This document shows, one piece after another, positions 36,828-47,309 of a stretch of DNA of 64,000 nucleotides (its first letter is position 1; every line of letters begins with the position of its first letter). The translations under genes were made by a program, and so were the position numbers. This DNA is from Paracoccaceae bacterium (GTDB lineage Bacteria > Pseudomonadota > Alphaproteobacteria > Rhodobacterales > Rhodobacteraceae), in contig JAKIUB010000012.1 of NCBI GenBank assembly GCA_021647745.1, positions 1-64,000 on the forward strand, in the 5' to 3' direction. The notes under the pieces are model-generated. The model saw only the letters and a list, made by a program, of their open reading frames with translations, was not told the DNA's origin and ran no database searches.

Positions 36828-37459
36828 GCTTGCTCCCCCCGTAAAATAGCCAGCAAGCGCACGGCCTCCCGCGCCGGATTGTCCATGCGCCATATTTCAT
36901 CCGACAGGGTGGCAAAATCAATATAATCGCGCAAAGTGTGTAGGGCGGCATCATCCAGCGCGCCTTCGGCAACCACGGGCACCTCTATCATCTCGCTCCA
37001 CCATTGAAAAAGCTCGACCCCTGCGCGCTGGCCATCGCCAAGCTCGCCCATATCCCCGACCGGCCCGAAGCTGACATAATCCGCACCGGCCTCGGCGGCG
37101 TTCATGCCGGCATGTTTCGAGGTTTTGCAAAAACTGCCAATGATAGCCTCGGCCCCCAACGTCTCCCGCGCCAACCGCACCTGACGCTCGCCGCTGTCAA
37201 GGTGCACCCCGTCCAGCCCGTGAGGGGCCACAAAGCGAAAGTGGCCGTCAATGACCACCGCCACCTCGCGGGTATGGCAGGCATCGCGAATCTGGTCCGC
37301 TGCGCGGCCGATAATGGATGCATCAAGGGTGGAAAGGGATATCCGTACACAGGTGACCGGCACGCTATCAAGCACCGCCGCCAGTTTTGGAACAAAGTCT
37401 CCCAGCTCGATCTCTGCCGGCGTGGCAAGGGTGATTTGGGCAAATTCTTGTTGGGGCAT
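36824..37459 (-). CDS. Thiamine phosphate synthase-like protein
   Basis: The 211-residue TIM-barrel protein belongs to the ThiE/TenI group, which joins hydroxymethylpyrimidine diphosphate and thiazole phosphate. The conserved GxDGVHL strand is present, but the typical GQxD after it is replaced by DSGERQVRL. SFCKTSKHAGMNAAEAGADYV and GPVGDMGELGDG replace the canonical substrate loops. It may be a paralogue with changed function rather than a working ThiE. I choose ATG 37459 (AATGACCTG ahead). It overlaps galE by 4 bases. Confidence 0.75.
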   Translation of the reverse strand: MPQQEFAQITLATPAEIELGDFVPKLAAVLDSVPVTCVRISLSTLDASIIGRAADQIRDACHTREVAVVIDGHFRFVAPHGLDGVHLDSGERQVRLARETLGAEAIIGSFCKTSKHAGMNAAEAGADYVSFGPVGDMGELGDGQRAGVELFQWWSEMIEVPVVAEGALDDAALHTLRDYIDFATLSDEIWRMDNPAREAVRLLAILRGEQA

Positions 37460-37561
37460 CAGGTCATTCCAGTATGTTTGGATTCTTTTAACGTGCCCGC
37501 GCTCCAAGGTCTATGCCCGGTTGCCAATCCGGTGTTGCCATATGAAACCCCTCGAAGCCCG

Positions 37562-38887
<1,326 letters not shown>

Positions 38888-38895
38888 CTACAAAT

Positions 38896-39774
38896 TTAAA
38901 GTGTTTTTCGGGCCATATGTTCGCGATATATCGTAAACAGCCCCGAACCGATGATAACCCCCGCCCCGAGCAGGGTATAAAAATCCAGCACCTCGCCAAA
39001 GACCAGCACGCCGAACGCCATGGCAAATACCAGCCGCACATAGCGAAACGGAGTCACCACTGCCACCTCGCCAATACGCATGGCCGCCACGATCATATAA
39101 TAGCCCACCGGCCCGACAATCAGCGCCGCCGTAATATACACCGCATCCACCCCGACAGGCAGCACCGGCGGCCCCTCGAACAGCATCATGAAAAGCCCCG
39201 CCGGAATAACCACCCCGAAGCCATAGGCTGACAGCACCATGCTGCTCACCCGCGCCGGCATTGCCCGCGTCGCCAGATCCCTGATCGACAACCCGATCAC
39301 TCCCATCACCGCAAAAAGCGATGCGGGCTGAAAACCCTCAAGCCCGGGCCGGATCACAATAAGCACCCCGACAAAACCGACCCCGATTGCGATCCACCGT
39401 CGCCAGCCCACGGTTTGCCCCAAAAACAGCGCCGCCCCGAGGGCCACCGCCAGCGGGGTCGCCTGCAAAATAGCCGACGCGCTTGAGAGCGGGGTCAGCA
39501 CCACCGCCAGAACATAGCCCGAGGTGCCGATGATCTCGCCAAAGTTTCGCAACAGTACCGGCCCGAGCCACAGATCACGGCTAAAAATTACCTCGCCCCG
39601 CCACTTGGCCAACACGGCAAATATCGCAAATCCCCCCACCCCGAGCATCACCAGTATCTGCCCCGTGCCCATGCTTAGGGCCAGTTTTTTAATAAAGGTA
39701 TCCTCGACAGCAAAGGCCGCCATGGCCCCCAGCATCAGCAAGATGCCGATCAGGTTATCGGATTTCTGTCTCAT
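38896..39774 (-). CDS. EamA/DMT-family transporter
   Basis: The 292-residue protein has ten hydrophobic segments in two EamA repeats (GAMAAFAVEDTFIKKLAL, TPLSSASAILQATPLAVALG). It is a second member of the superfamily in this window, with little similarity to the one at 4.5 kb beyond fold. Substrate unknown. It starts 21 bases after the fur stop on the same strand, so it may be co-transcribed with fur. Confidence 0.85.
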   Translation of the reverse strand: MRQKSDNLIGILLMLGAMAAFAVEDTFIKKLALSMGTGQILVMLGVGGFAIFAVLAKWRGEVIFSRDLWLGPVLLRNFGEIIGTSGYVLAVVLTPLSSASAILQATPLAVALGAALFLGQTVGWRRWIAIGVGFVGVLIVIRPGLEGFQPASLFAVMGVIGLSIRDLATRAMPARVSSMVLSAYGFGVVIPAGLFMMLFEGPPVLPVGVDAVYITAALIVGPVGYYMIVAAMRIGEVAVVTPFRYVRLVFAMAFGVLVFGEVLDFYTLLGAGVIIGSGLFTIYREHMARKTL

Positions 39775-39795
39775 ATGGCCCTCGCTGAGCGAGGC

Positions 39796-40215
39796 TCAGT
39801 CTTTACGTTTTATCGGGGTCCCGTAAAGCTCCAGCTTGTGGCCGCGCAGCTTGTAGCCCAGCTTGGCGGCGATCTTTTCCTGCAAGGCTTCGATCTCGGG
39901 GTCGACAAATTCAATAACCTCTCCCGACTGGATGTCAAATAAATGATCGTGATGCTCGCGATCAGCATCTTCGTAGCGTGCGCGCCCGTCGCCGAATTCG
40001 TGGCGCTCCAGTATAGAGGTCTCCTCGAACAGCTTGACCGTGCGATAAACCGTAGCAAGGCTTATTTTCGGGTCAACCTCTGCCGCGCGGTTATAGATTT
40101 CCTCGACATCGGGGTGGTCGGTGCAGCCCTCGAGCACGCGTGCGATCACCCGCCGCTGGCCTGTCATCCGCAAGCCCTGCGCCTCGCAGCGCGCCAGAAT
40201 GGTATCTTTTTTCAT
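39796..40215 (-). CDS. fur: Ferric uptake regulator family (Fur/Mur)
   Basis: The 139-residue protein has the winged-helix DNA-binding region (QGLRMTGQRRVIARVLEG, ISLATVYRTVKLFEE) and the metal-binding half with HHDHLFDIQSG and FVDPEIEALQEKIA. It lacks the CxxC zinc site, as do the alphaproteobacterial Fur/Mur proteins, several of which respond to manganese rather than iron. It controls metal uptake genes, though the iron-binding-protein gene at 41.7 kb is not shown to be its target. Confidence 0.9.
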   Translation of the reverse strand: MKKDTILARCEAQGLRMTGQRRVIARVLEGCTDHPDVEEIYNRAAEVDPKISLATVYRTVKLFEETSILERHEFGDGRARYEDADREHHDHLFDIQSGEVIEFVDPEIEALQEKIAAKLGYKLRGHKLELYGTPIKRKD

Positions 40216-40300
40216 AGCCCCCTCCTAGCGCAATTTGCGTGGATATAAAACTGTTTTTGCGAGACCTGCCAGCCTGGGTGTCTACGGAATTCCTAGCGGC

Positions 40301-41548
40301 TTATGGCGGGTTTTCCCCGCGATTGAGCCGCCGCGCCAGTGGCGCGATGCTCAGCCCCTGCACAATAATGCTGAACAGTACCACAATATAGGTGATCGTC
40401 AGGATCAGCGGTTTCCACTCGTTGGGCGGCAAGGAAAGTGCCAGGGCCACAGATATTCCGCCTTTCAGCCCGCCCCATGTCATGATCGGAATGACATCGC
40501 GGCGGTATGTCTTCCAACGCGAGAGCATAAATATCGGTAAAGCCACTGCCGCCAGCCGCGCCAGAAGTGAAAGGAATATTCCCAACAGGCCGGCCATCAC
40601 CATCTCCAGCTCGAAGGCAACGGCAAATACCTCGACCCCGATCAGCAGAAAAAGCAGCGCGTTCAGGATCTCGTCCACCAGCTTCCAGAAGGCATTGAGA
40701 TACTCGCGCGTGGTCTGGCTCATGCCGTATTTCACCCCGACATCACCGATCAACAACCCCGCCACCACTGCCATGATAGGTCCGGATACCCCGAGCATCA
40801 CCGCCAACTGATAACCGCCAAAGGCCAGCCCGAGCGAGAGCAGAACCTCGAGCGGATAATCATCAATCCGCTTCATCATTAAAAACACGACCCAGCCCAG
40901 AAAGCCCCCGAGCGCTGCCCCCCCGAGCGCCTCCTTGCCAAAAAGCATAAATGCGCTGCTGACCGTTGCCTCGCCGTGCCCCGCCACCGGAAAGGCCAGC
41001 CCGACCAGAAACAAAAACACCACATAGCCCACCCCGTCATTAAACAGGCTTTCCCCCGCGATCTGGGTCTCCAGGCTTTTACGCAGGTTGGCCTCGCGCA
41101 GCACCCCCAGCACCGCAACCGGATCGGTGGGCGAGATCAATGCTCCGAAAATCAGCGCAATCAACAAAGGCACACCGAGGGCAAAATACAGCCCCATTCC
41201 GGCAATCACGGTCGAGATCAAAACCCCGATTGTCGCCATTAGCGCCACCGTCCACCCTTCGGTTTTCAGGTCTGAAACCTTGACATGCAGCGCTCCCGCA
41301 AACAGCAGCAGTCCGAGCATGCCGTCCAGCAATGTGTCGGAAAACTCAAGATGCTCGACCGCGATTCTTATCGTTGCCGAGAGGCCGAGATCAGGCAAGA
41401 CCAGATCAAGCCCCATGATGCTGATCGAAGCTATCAGCGCTACAATCAGAATGCCGATCGAAGAGGGCAGGTGCAGGAAGAAATAATTGATACTGCCAAA
41501 AAGGCCGGCAAGCACAATCATCAACGAGGCAATTTGCAGGGCGTCCAT
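40301..41548 (-). CDS. Na+(K+)/H+ antiporter, CPA1 (NhaP) family
   Basis: The 415-residue inner-membrane protein has 11-12 hydrophobic segments and CPA1 motifs: FGALISPTDPVAVLGVLREA (the two-residue ion-binding PTDP) and AGESLFNDGVGYVVFLFL (the FNDG motif). It exchanges protons with sodium or potassium. I choose ATG 41548 since GGGAGTG lies ahead and the sequence MDALQIASLMIVLAG begins the first helix. A terminator lies upstream, between it and the iron-binding-protein gene. Confidence 0.92.
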   Translation of the reverse strand: MDALQIASLMIVLAGLFGSINYFFLHLPSSIGILIVALIASISIMGLDLVLPDLGLSATIRIAVEHLEFSDTLLDGMLGLLLFAGALHVKVSDLKTEGWTVALMATIGVLISTVIAGMGLYFALGVPLLIALIFGALISPTDPVAVLGVLREANLRKSLETQIAGESLFNDGVGYVVFLFLVGLAFPVAGHGEATVSSAFMLFGKEALGGAALGGFLGWVVFLMMKRIDDYPLEVLLSLGLAFGGYQLAVMLGVSGPIMAVVAGLLIGDVGVKYGMSQTTREYLNAFWKLVDEILNALLFLLIGVEVFAVAFELEMVMAGLLGIFLSLLARLAAVALPIFMLSRWKTYRRDVIPIMTWGGLKGGISVALALSLPPNEWKPLILTITYIVVLFSIIVQGLSIAPLARRLNRGENPP

Positions 41549-41606
41549 GGTCACTCCCGGTTGTTTTTCGAGCCATAGCACATTTATCTTCCGTGCCAAT
41601 AAAAAA

Positions 41607-41629
41607 CCCGCGCCACAATCCGGCGCGGG
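41607..41629 (-). terminator. Terminator after the iron-binding-protein gene
   Basis: CCCGCGCC (41607-41614) and GGCGCGGG (41622-41629) form an 8-bp hairpin. On the minus strand TTTTTTATTGG follows. It lies 29 bases past the stop of the iron-binding-protein gene and is a clear intrinsic terminator. Confidence 0.85.
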
Positions 41630-41658
41630 CTGTTATTCTGGCAGAAACCCAATGAAAA

Positions 41659-42660
41659 TCAGCCGTCAAAATCCACTCGTTCGACGATCTGCAACGCCTG
41701 GCTGCGCAGACGTGCGATATCCTCTAGCGGTGTGTTGTCGGCGGTAAACTCTCCCCAGCCGGCCACCAGCGCACTTGGCGGCACATCACCGTTTAGCGGA
41801 TACTCGTAATTGGCCTCGGCATAAAGTGCCTGCGCAACATCTCCGGTCAAAAACTCCATTAGCGCCAGCGCGTTATCCGCGTTGGGGGCCGAGGCGGTCA
41901 TGGCCATGCCCGACAGGTTGATATGGGTGCCGGAACCTTCAAACACAGGAAAAACAATATTAACAGCATTGGCCCATTCGGCCTGCTCGGGGTCGGTCAG
42001 CATTTTGCCCATATAATAGGTGTAACCGATGGCAATATCGCACTCCCCAGCCCAGATCGCCTTGACCTGCGCACGGTCATTGCCTTGGGGTGAGCGGGCG
42101 AGGTTGGCCTTTACACCGCGTAGCCAGCTTTCGGTTTCGGCCTCGTCGTAGCGGGCCAGATAGGCGGCTGTCAGCGCAATATTATAATCATGCGTGCCCG
42201 AACGGGTGCATATACGGCCACGCCACTCCGGATCTGCCAGCGCTTCATAGGTGGTGATCGCGCCGGCAGATACCCGTTCTTTGGAGGTGTAGAATATCCG
42301 CGCCCGCGAGGTCAGACCAAACCAGTTTCCACCGGCGTCGCGGTAAGTGGCAGGGATATTGGTCTCGATCACGTCAGAGCGCACGCTTTGTGTCAGCCCG
42401 GCCTGCACTGCGGCGTCAAGATTGGCGATGTCGGCGGTCAGGATCACATCGGCAGGAGAGCGGCGGCCCTCGGCGCGCAGCCGCTCCAGCAATCCCTTCT
42501 TGAGAAATACAACATTGACCTCAATTCCGGTAGTATCGGTAAACGCCTCGATAATCGGATCGATCAGATCGGGTTGGCGGGATGAATAGATATTGACCTC
42601 TTGAGCCGCAACGCCAAAAGCAGTGGCGCTGAGCACGGTGGCAAGAACGATGTTTTTCAT
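41659..42660 (-). CDS. Periplasmic Fe(3+)-binding protein of an ABC importer (FbpA/FutA type)
   Basis: The 333-residue protein has a signal peptide (MKNIVLATVLSATAFGVAAQ) and the family-1 iron-binding motifs NIYSSRQPDLIDPIIEAF, KGLLERLRAEG and GIAYTYYMGKML-like tyrosine pairs (IGYTYYMGK). The C-terminus includes the ligand Tyr region VAQALYAEANYEYPLN. It captures ferric iron; no permease or ATPase gene lies beside it, so its partners are encoded elsewhere. Paired repeats over its promoter (42693-42730) suggest iron or redox control. Confidence 0.93.
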   Translation of the reverse strand: MKNIVLATVLSATAFGVAAQEVNIYSSRQPDLIDPIIEAFTDTTGIEVNVVFLKKGLLERLRAEGRRSPADVILTADIANLDAAVQAGLTQSVRSDVIETNIPATYRDAGGNWFGLTSRARIFYTSKERVSAGAITTYEALADPEWRGRICTRSGTHDYNIALTAAYLARYDEAETESWLRGVKANLARSPQGNDRAQVKAIWAGECDIAIGYTYYMGKMLTDPEQAEWANAVNIVFPVFEGSGTHINLSGMAMTASAPNADNALALMEFLTGDVAQALYAEANYEYPLNGDVPPSALVAGWGEFTADNTPLEDIARLRSQALQIVERVDFDG

Positions 42661-42687
42661 TGAAAATCTCCGGTTATCGCGACCCCT

Positions 42688-42730
42688 GCTTAACCCGAGT
42701 AAAATACTCAAGTCAATACCCGAGTAAAAT
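42688..42730 (-). promoter_or_regulatory. Candidate promoter with operator repeats, iron-binding-protein gene
   Basis: Two perfect copies of ACCCGAGTAAAAT lie at 42693-42705 and 42718-42730, 25 bases apart. The first copy lies in a GAGTA-AAA-TACTC inverted repeat (42697-42709). On the minus strand TTGACT (rc of 42711-42716) and TTAAGC (rc of 42688-42693) are 17 bases apart, so the repeats overlap the -35/-10 region of this gene. Such an overlap suits repression by an iron-responsive factor. Fur/RirA/IscR-type assignment is not possible from sequence alone. Confidence 0.6.
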
Positions 42731-42738
42731 GTTAGGAA

Positions 42739-43545
42739 TTATTTTTCCGCCCGCTTGGCTGCCTCCCAAAGCGCATCCATCTCCGCAAGATCAGAGTTTT
42801 GGGGAGAGGATCCTTTGGCCTTAAGAGCTGTCTCTACTGCATTGAAACGGCGAGTAAATTTTGCGTTTGCTTTGCGCAATGCCTCCTCTGGCGATACCCC
42901 GAGATGCCGCCCGAGATTGGTGATAACAAACAAAAGATCACCAAATTCTTCCTCAACCTCGGCGGCGCTTAATTTTTCGTGCGCTTCGACCAGCTCGGCT
43001 GATTCTTCGTTGATCTTATCAAGGACCATTACGGTTTCAGGCCAGTCAAACCCGACCCGCGCCGCGCGGTTTTGCAGTTTTAGCGCGCGGGTCAGGGCAG
43101 GGAGGTTTGGCGCTACACCGTCGAGCACAGAGGTTGGCGCGCCGCGCTCAACCGCCTTCAGCTCTTCCCAATCCGCTACTTGCTGTTCGGCGGATTTCTC
43201 GCGGCTTTCATCGCCAAAAACATGCGGATGGCGGGCGACCATTTTATCGGAAACGGCCTGCACTACAGCATCAAAATCAAACATCCTCGCCTCATCAGCC
43301 ATTTGCGCGTGAAAAACCACATTGAGCAGCACATCCCCCAGCTCGCCGGGCAAATCACCCCATGCCTGCCGCTCGATGGCGTCGGCGACCTCGTAGGCCT
43401 CCTCCACCATATAGGGCGCGATGGAGGCAAAATCCTGCTCGATATCCCACGGACAACCGCTATCTTTATCACGCAAGCGGCGCATGATTTCGAGCAGGCG
43501 GCTGATGCCGACAGTGCGGTCCTCTATAATACCATTTGATTTCAT
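42739..43545 (-). CDS. mazG: Nucleoside triphosphate pyrophosphohydrolase
   Basis: The 268-residue protein has two MazG domains. The first begins MRRLRDKDSGCPWDIEQ and holds EEAYEVADAIE and ELGDVLLNVVFHAQMA; the second has KINEESAELVEAH and EEEFGDLLFVITNLGRHLG. The paired EExx/ED acidic sites bind magnesium. It hydrolyses nucleoside triphosphates to monophosphates, thus clearing damaged nucleotides. It overlaps the P450 stop by 4 bases and is the last of a five-gene operon. Confidence 0.94.
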   Translation of the reverse strand: MKSNGIIEDRTVGISRLLEIMRRLRDKDSGCPWDIEQDFASIAPYMVEEAYEVADAIERQAWGDLPGELGDVLLNVVFHAQMADEARMFDFDAVVQAVSDKMVARHPHVFGDESREKSAEQQVADWEELKAVERGAPTSVLDGVAPNLPALTRALKLQNRAARVGFDWPETVMVLDKINEESAELVEAHEKLSAAEVEEEFGDLLFVITNLGRHLGVSPEEALRKANAKFTRRFNAVETALKAKGSSPQNSDLAEMDALWEAAKRAEK

Positions 43546-44714
43546 CTGGTTACCATCAATTTTTCCAGTCCGCGAAAATGGTAGCGGTCAGCATATACCG
43601 GCTTTTTGGTCAGTGCCAGATCTGGGCAGGCCTTTAGCAATATCGGCATTGAATTGAGCATTTCCATCCGGGCCATCGGCGCGCCAATACAAAAATGCAG
43701 CCCCGCGCCAAAGGCCAGTTGGCGGGCGTTGTTTCGGGCGGGGTGGAAGGTTTGAGGGTTTTCATAAACTGACGGATCGCGGTTGGCTGCCGCCAGCAAA
43801 AGCCCGACCTGTTCGCCGCGCTTGAAATCATGGCCGCCCACACGCACATCCTCCAGAGCGTAGCGGGTAAACATATGCAACGGCGGATCAAGGCGGAGGG
43901 TTTCCTCGATAATTTTCAGGTTTTCTTTGTCATCCTGCCCAAAGCGGATGCCGGTTTCCAGCAATAACTTTATTCCGTTGGAAATACCGTGAACCGTGGC
44001 TTCATGCCCCGCATTTAATAAAAGAATACAGGTGGTAATCAGCTCGTCTTCTGTCAGTTTTTCGCCTTTATCGCGCGCCGAAATCAGCTCTGAAATCAGG
44101 TCGTTTTTCGGGCTAATCCGCCGCATGGCGACAAAATCCCGAATATAGTCCATGAAAGCCACCGTCGCGGCCTCGGTGCGGTCTTCCAGCGGGCGGTCGC
44201 GGCGCGCCTGATAGATGGCAACCATATCATGGGACCACGTCAGCAGTTGTGGGGCCATTTCTTCGGGCACGCCGAGCAGGCGGCAAATGACGACTACGGG
44301 TATGACCTCGGCAAACTCTGTCAGCAGGTCAAACGGGCCATCGGGAAAGGCGGATATCAAATCATGGCTTAGCGTTCGCACTTCGGGGGCCATGGCGTTG
44401 ATGCGGCGGGCGGTAAAAGCGCGGGTCAGCAGGGCGCGGATGCGGGTATGGGAAGGTGGCTCGATTGCCAGAATGGACCGGCTTTCAAAAGCGTAAAATT
44501 CACGCAGATGCTCAGGCGGTTCGGGGGCCAGATCGTCGGGAAGCTCGGAGGCAAACCGGCGATCGCGCAAGAGATCATTTACCACTTTATGCTGGGTCGA
44601 GCAATAAAATCCGTAGTCTTTCCAGTAGAATAGCTGGCCTTCTTTGCGCATAAGATCATAAGTCGGGTAAGGGTTTTGCACAAATTCTGGATCAAGCGGA
44701 TTTTGGTTTGTCAT
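43542..44714 (-). CDS. Cytochrome P450
   Basis: The 390-residue soluble P450 has the I-helix motif LNAGHEATVHGISNG, the ExxR helix IIEETLRLDPP, and the heme ligand loop FGAGLHFCIGAPMARMEM with the axial Cys. It resembles bacterial CYP families that use ferredoxin partners, of which none is nearby. Substrate unknown. It overlaps mazG and the PLP lyase by 4 bases each. The AGHEAT version of the I-helix lacks no catalytic residue seen: Glu/Thr in HEAT are present. Confidence 0.95.
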   Translation of the reverse strand: MTNQNPLDPEFVQNPYPTYDLMRKEGQLFYWKDYGFYCSTQHKVVNDLLRDRRFASELPDDLAPEPPEHLREFYAFESRSILAIEPPSHTRIRALLTRAFTARRINAMAPEVRTLSHDLISAFPDGPFDLLTEFAEVIPVVVICRLLGVPEEMAPQLLTWSHDMVAIYQARRDRPLEDRTEAATVAFMDYIRDFVAMRRISPKNDLISELISARDKGEKLTEDELITTCILLLNAGHEATVHGISNGIKLLLETGIRFGQDDKENLKIIEETLRLDPPLHMFTRYALEDVRVGGHDFKRGEQVGLLLAAANRDPSVYENPQTFHPARNNARQLAFGAGLHFCIGAPMARMEMLNSMPILLKACPDLALTKKPVYADRYHFRGLEKLMVTR

Positions 44715-45862
44715 CCCGCGCGATCCAGTGCCTGCTCCAGATCGGCGATCAGGTCATCCATCGCCTCGATGCCGATGCTGAGGCGCAGCAGATTTCCGGG
44801 AATGCCGTGGCCCGGACCGGCAACAGTGCGCCGATGCTCGATCAGGCTTTCAACCCCGCCAAGCGAGGTGGCCGGAATGAACACCCGACACCCCTTGGCC
44901 GTGGCCAGTGCCCGCCCCTCGGCCCCGCGCACAAGCAAAGACATCATGCCGCCAAATCCGCCGGTCATTTGTGCTGCGGCCACCCTATGCCCGGGGTGGC
45001 TTGGCAGACCCGGATAAAGCACACGCTCTATCGCGGGGTGGGATGTAAAATGCCGCGCCAGCGCGAGAGCGTTTTTGCTGGCCTGATCATAGCGCACAAA
45101 GAGCGTGCGCAGCCCGCGGATCAACAGCCAGGCCTCGAAACCGGGTAAAACCGTGCCCTGAAAGTCGCGCACGCTGCGGATCTCGCTCCAGATCGGCAGA
45201 TCGGCCTGCACTGACAGCACCCCCGCTGTCAGGTCCGAGTGGCCATTGAGATATTTGGTGGCGGAGTGGAAGGAAATATCGGCCCCCAGCTCCAGCGGGC
45301 GTGTGGTGCAGGGCGGGGCGGCGGTGCTGTCACACATAAGGATTGCGCCTGCCGCATGGGCAAGGCGGGAGGCGGCCTTTATATCGGTGATCGACCAATC
45401 GCCATTGGCAGGGGTTTCGATCCAGACCAGCTTGGTTTGGCCGGGCTTGATCGCCGCTTCAAGTGCGGCCAGATTGCCGGCTTCAAAGCTGTCAAAGCCG
45501 ATCACGCCCCGCGAAGCCTGCCGGTTTAGCCAGTTCAGCCCGACATGATACATCATCGATTGCGCCACCACATGGGCGCCCATCGGCAGGGCCTCTACCA
45601 CTGCCACGGTGGCCGACATGCCGGAATTAAACAGGAGTGTTGATTTTGCACCCTCCAGTTCGGCGATTATCTGCTCGCCTTGCACGGTGGTGGGGGAGCC
45701 ATAGCGGCTATAGATAAAGCCCTCGCGCAGCTCGTAATTCTCATCCCGCGCGAAGGTGGAGGCGCTGTGCATGGGTGGCACCACGGCGCCGTTTGCGCTA
45801 TCCAGCATATGCAACGCCTGCGCAGCCTGGGTTTGTGGCGACAGGGTGTTGCGGCGCTGCAT
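44711..45862 (-). CDS. Cystathionine beta-lyase-type PLP enzyme (Cys/Met metabolism family)
   Basis: The 383-residue enzyme of the Cys/Met metabolism family carries PLP on the Lys in FHSATKYLNGHSD. Other family motifs are YSRYGSPT, FNSGMSATVAVVEAL and ETPANGDWSITDI. It likely splits cystathionine or acts on a related sulfur amino acid. ATG 45862 is chosen because it overlaps the gpt stop as TGATG and the sequence [12 protein letters not shown] fits family starts. It overlaps the P450 gene by 4 bases. Confidence 0.9.
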   Translation of the reverse strand: MQRRNTLSPQTQAAQALHMLDSANGAVVPPMHSASTFARDENYELREGFIYSRYGSPTTVQGEQIIAELEGAKSTLLFNSGMSATVAVVEALPMGAHVVAQSMMYHVGLNWLNRQASRGVIGFDSFEAGNLAALEAAIKPGQTKLVWIETPANGDWSITDIKAASRLAHAAGAILMCDSTAAPPCTTRPLELGADISFHSATKYLNGHSDLTAGVLSVQADLPIWSEIRSVRDFQGTVLPGFEAWLLIRGLRTLFVRYDQASKNALALARHFTSHPAIERVLYPGLPSHPGHRVAAAQMTGGFGGMMSLLVRGAEGRALATAKGCRVFIPATSLGGVESLIEHRRTVAGPGHGIPGNLLRLSIGIEAMDDLIADLEQALDRAG

Positions 45863-46365
45863 CAGTCGTTGCCCCGATATGGCTCGACATATTGCAAGGC
45901 CATGTCCCACGGAAAGAATATCCATGTATCCTGTGATACCTCGGTGATGAAAGTATCCACCATCGGGCGGCCCATAGGCTTGGCATAAACCGTGGCGATA
46001 TGGGCTTTAGGGTAGCGGGATTTGACCACTTCGAGGGTTTTGCCGGTATCAACCAGATCATCGATGATCAATATCCCCTCGCCGTCACCGATGATACCGT
46101 CATCCGGCGCTTTCAGCACGATGGCGTCAGATTGTGCCTTATGGTCATAGCTTTTGATGCTGATGGTATCCACCGTGCGGATATCAAGCTCGCGCGCGAT
46201 GATCATGGCGGGGGCCATGCCGCCACGGGTGATGGCAACCACGGCTTTCCACTCGCCACCATCGGGGGCCAGCTTTTCCAGCCGCCACGCAAGCGCGCGG
46301 CTGTCGCGGTGGATCTGGTCCCAGCTTATATGGAACCCTTTTTCGTGGGGGAGGCGTTCTGACAT
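45862..46365 (-). CDS. gpt: Xanthine phosphoribosyltransferase
   Basis: The 167-residue type I phosphoribosyltransferase salvages xanthine and guanine with PRPP. The PRPP motif is [18 protein letters not shown]; the start [19 protein letters not shown] and [18 protein letters not shown] match Gpt. The ATG at 46365 overlaps the fabI stop (TAATG). It sits in the fabI-gpt-PLP lyase-P450-mazG operon. Confidence 0.93.
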   Translation of the reverse strand: MSERLPHEKGFHISWDQIHRDSRALAWRLEKLAPDGGEWKAVVAITRGGMAPAMIIARELDIRTVDTISIKSYDHKAQSDAIVLKAPDDGIIGDGEGILIIDDLVDTGKTLEVVKSRYPKAHIATVYAKPMGRPMVDTFITEVSQDTWIFFPWDMALQYVEPYRGND

Positions 46366-47183
46366 TATTTCCGTCCTGTTACTACATCGATATCGGGGGC
46401 GTCTTCGGCTTTCATGCCGACAACGTGGTAGCCGCAATCGACATGGTGGTTTTCGCCGGTAACACCGCTTGAAAGCTCGCTCAGCAAATACATGCCGGCC
46501 TTGCCGACATCGTCGGTGGTGACATTGCGGCGCAGCGGCGAGTTTAGCTCGTTCCACTTGAGGATGTAGCGAAAATCACCGATTCCCGAGGCGGCGAGGG
46601 TTTTTATCGGGCCAGCCGAGAGCGCATTGACGCGGATATTTTTCGGGCCAAGGTCCATCGCCATATAGCGCACGCTGGCCTCGAGCGCGGCCTTGGCGAC
46701 CCCCATGACATTATAATGCGGCATTACCCGCTCGGAGCCATAATAGGTGAGGGTGAGCAGCGAGCCACCATCGGGCATCATCTTTTCGGCACGCTGTGCA
46801 ACGGCGGTAAAGGAATAAACCGAGATATCCATGGTCATCTTGAAGTTAGCGGCACTGGTATCGACATAGCGGCCACGAAGTTCGGATTTATCTGAAAAAC
46901 CAATGGCATGGACTAAAAAGTCAATCTTGCCCCACTTGGCTTCTACGGCCGCAAATGTTGCGTCGATCGAGGCTTCGTCGGTTACATCGCAGGGCAGCAC
47001 CAGTTCGGCACCGACTGACTCCGCCAAGGGCTTCACCCGCTTGCCCAAGGCATCGCCCTGATAGGTGAAGGCCAGTTCGGCCCCTTGCTCGTGGCACATG
47101 CGCGCTATGCCCCATGCAATCGATTTATCGTTGGCAACGCCCATTATAAGGCCGCGTTTGCCGCTCATCAGTCCCGAGGTCAT
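46365..47183 (-). CDS. fabI: Enoyl-ACP reductase I
   Basis: The 272-residue enzyme completes each fatty-acid elongation cycle with NADH. Signature motifs are [13 protein letters not shown], the catalytic Tyr-Lys in [19 protein letters not shown] (Y-x6-K), and [20 protein letters not shown] 47183 is chosen since AAGGG lies about 8 bases ahead; in-frame upstream ATGs lack ribosome sites. It is the first gene of a five-gene overlapping operon and is divergent from pdxH. Confidence 0.94.
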   Translation of the reverse strand: MTSGLMSGKRGLIMGVANDKSIAWGIARMCHEQGAELAFTYQGDALGKRVKPLAESVGAELVLPCDVTDEASIDATFAAVEAKWGKIDFLVHAIGFSDKSELRGRYVDTSAANFKMTMDISVYSFTAVAQRAEKMMPDGGSLLTLTYYGSERVMPHYNVMGVAKAALEASVRYMAMDLGPKNIRVNALSAGPIKTLAASGIGDFRYILKWNELNSPLRRNVTTDDVGKAGMYLLSELSSGVTGENHHVDCGYHVVGMKAEDAPDIDVVTGRK

Positions 47184-47309
47184 ATGGATACCCTTTTTAT
47201 TGTTGTTCATCCGGTTTACGCCAATTGCGCGAGCCATTCAAGAATGGAAAGCTGCACTGGCAAGCCTTGGCCGGTTACGCTAGATTATCGACACTTAGAG
47301 GAGAGCACC

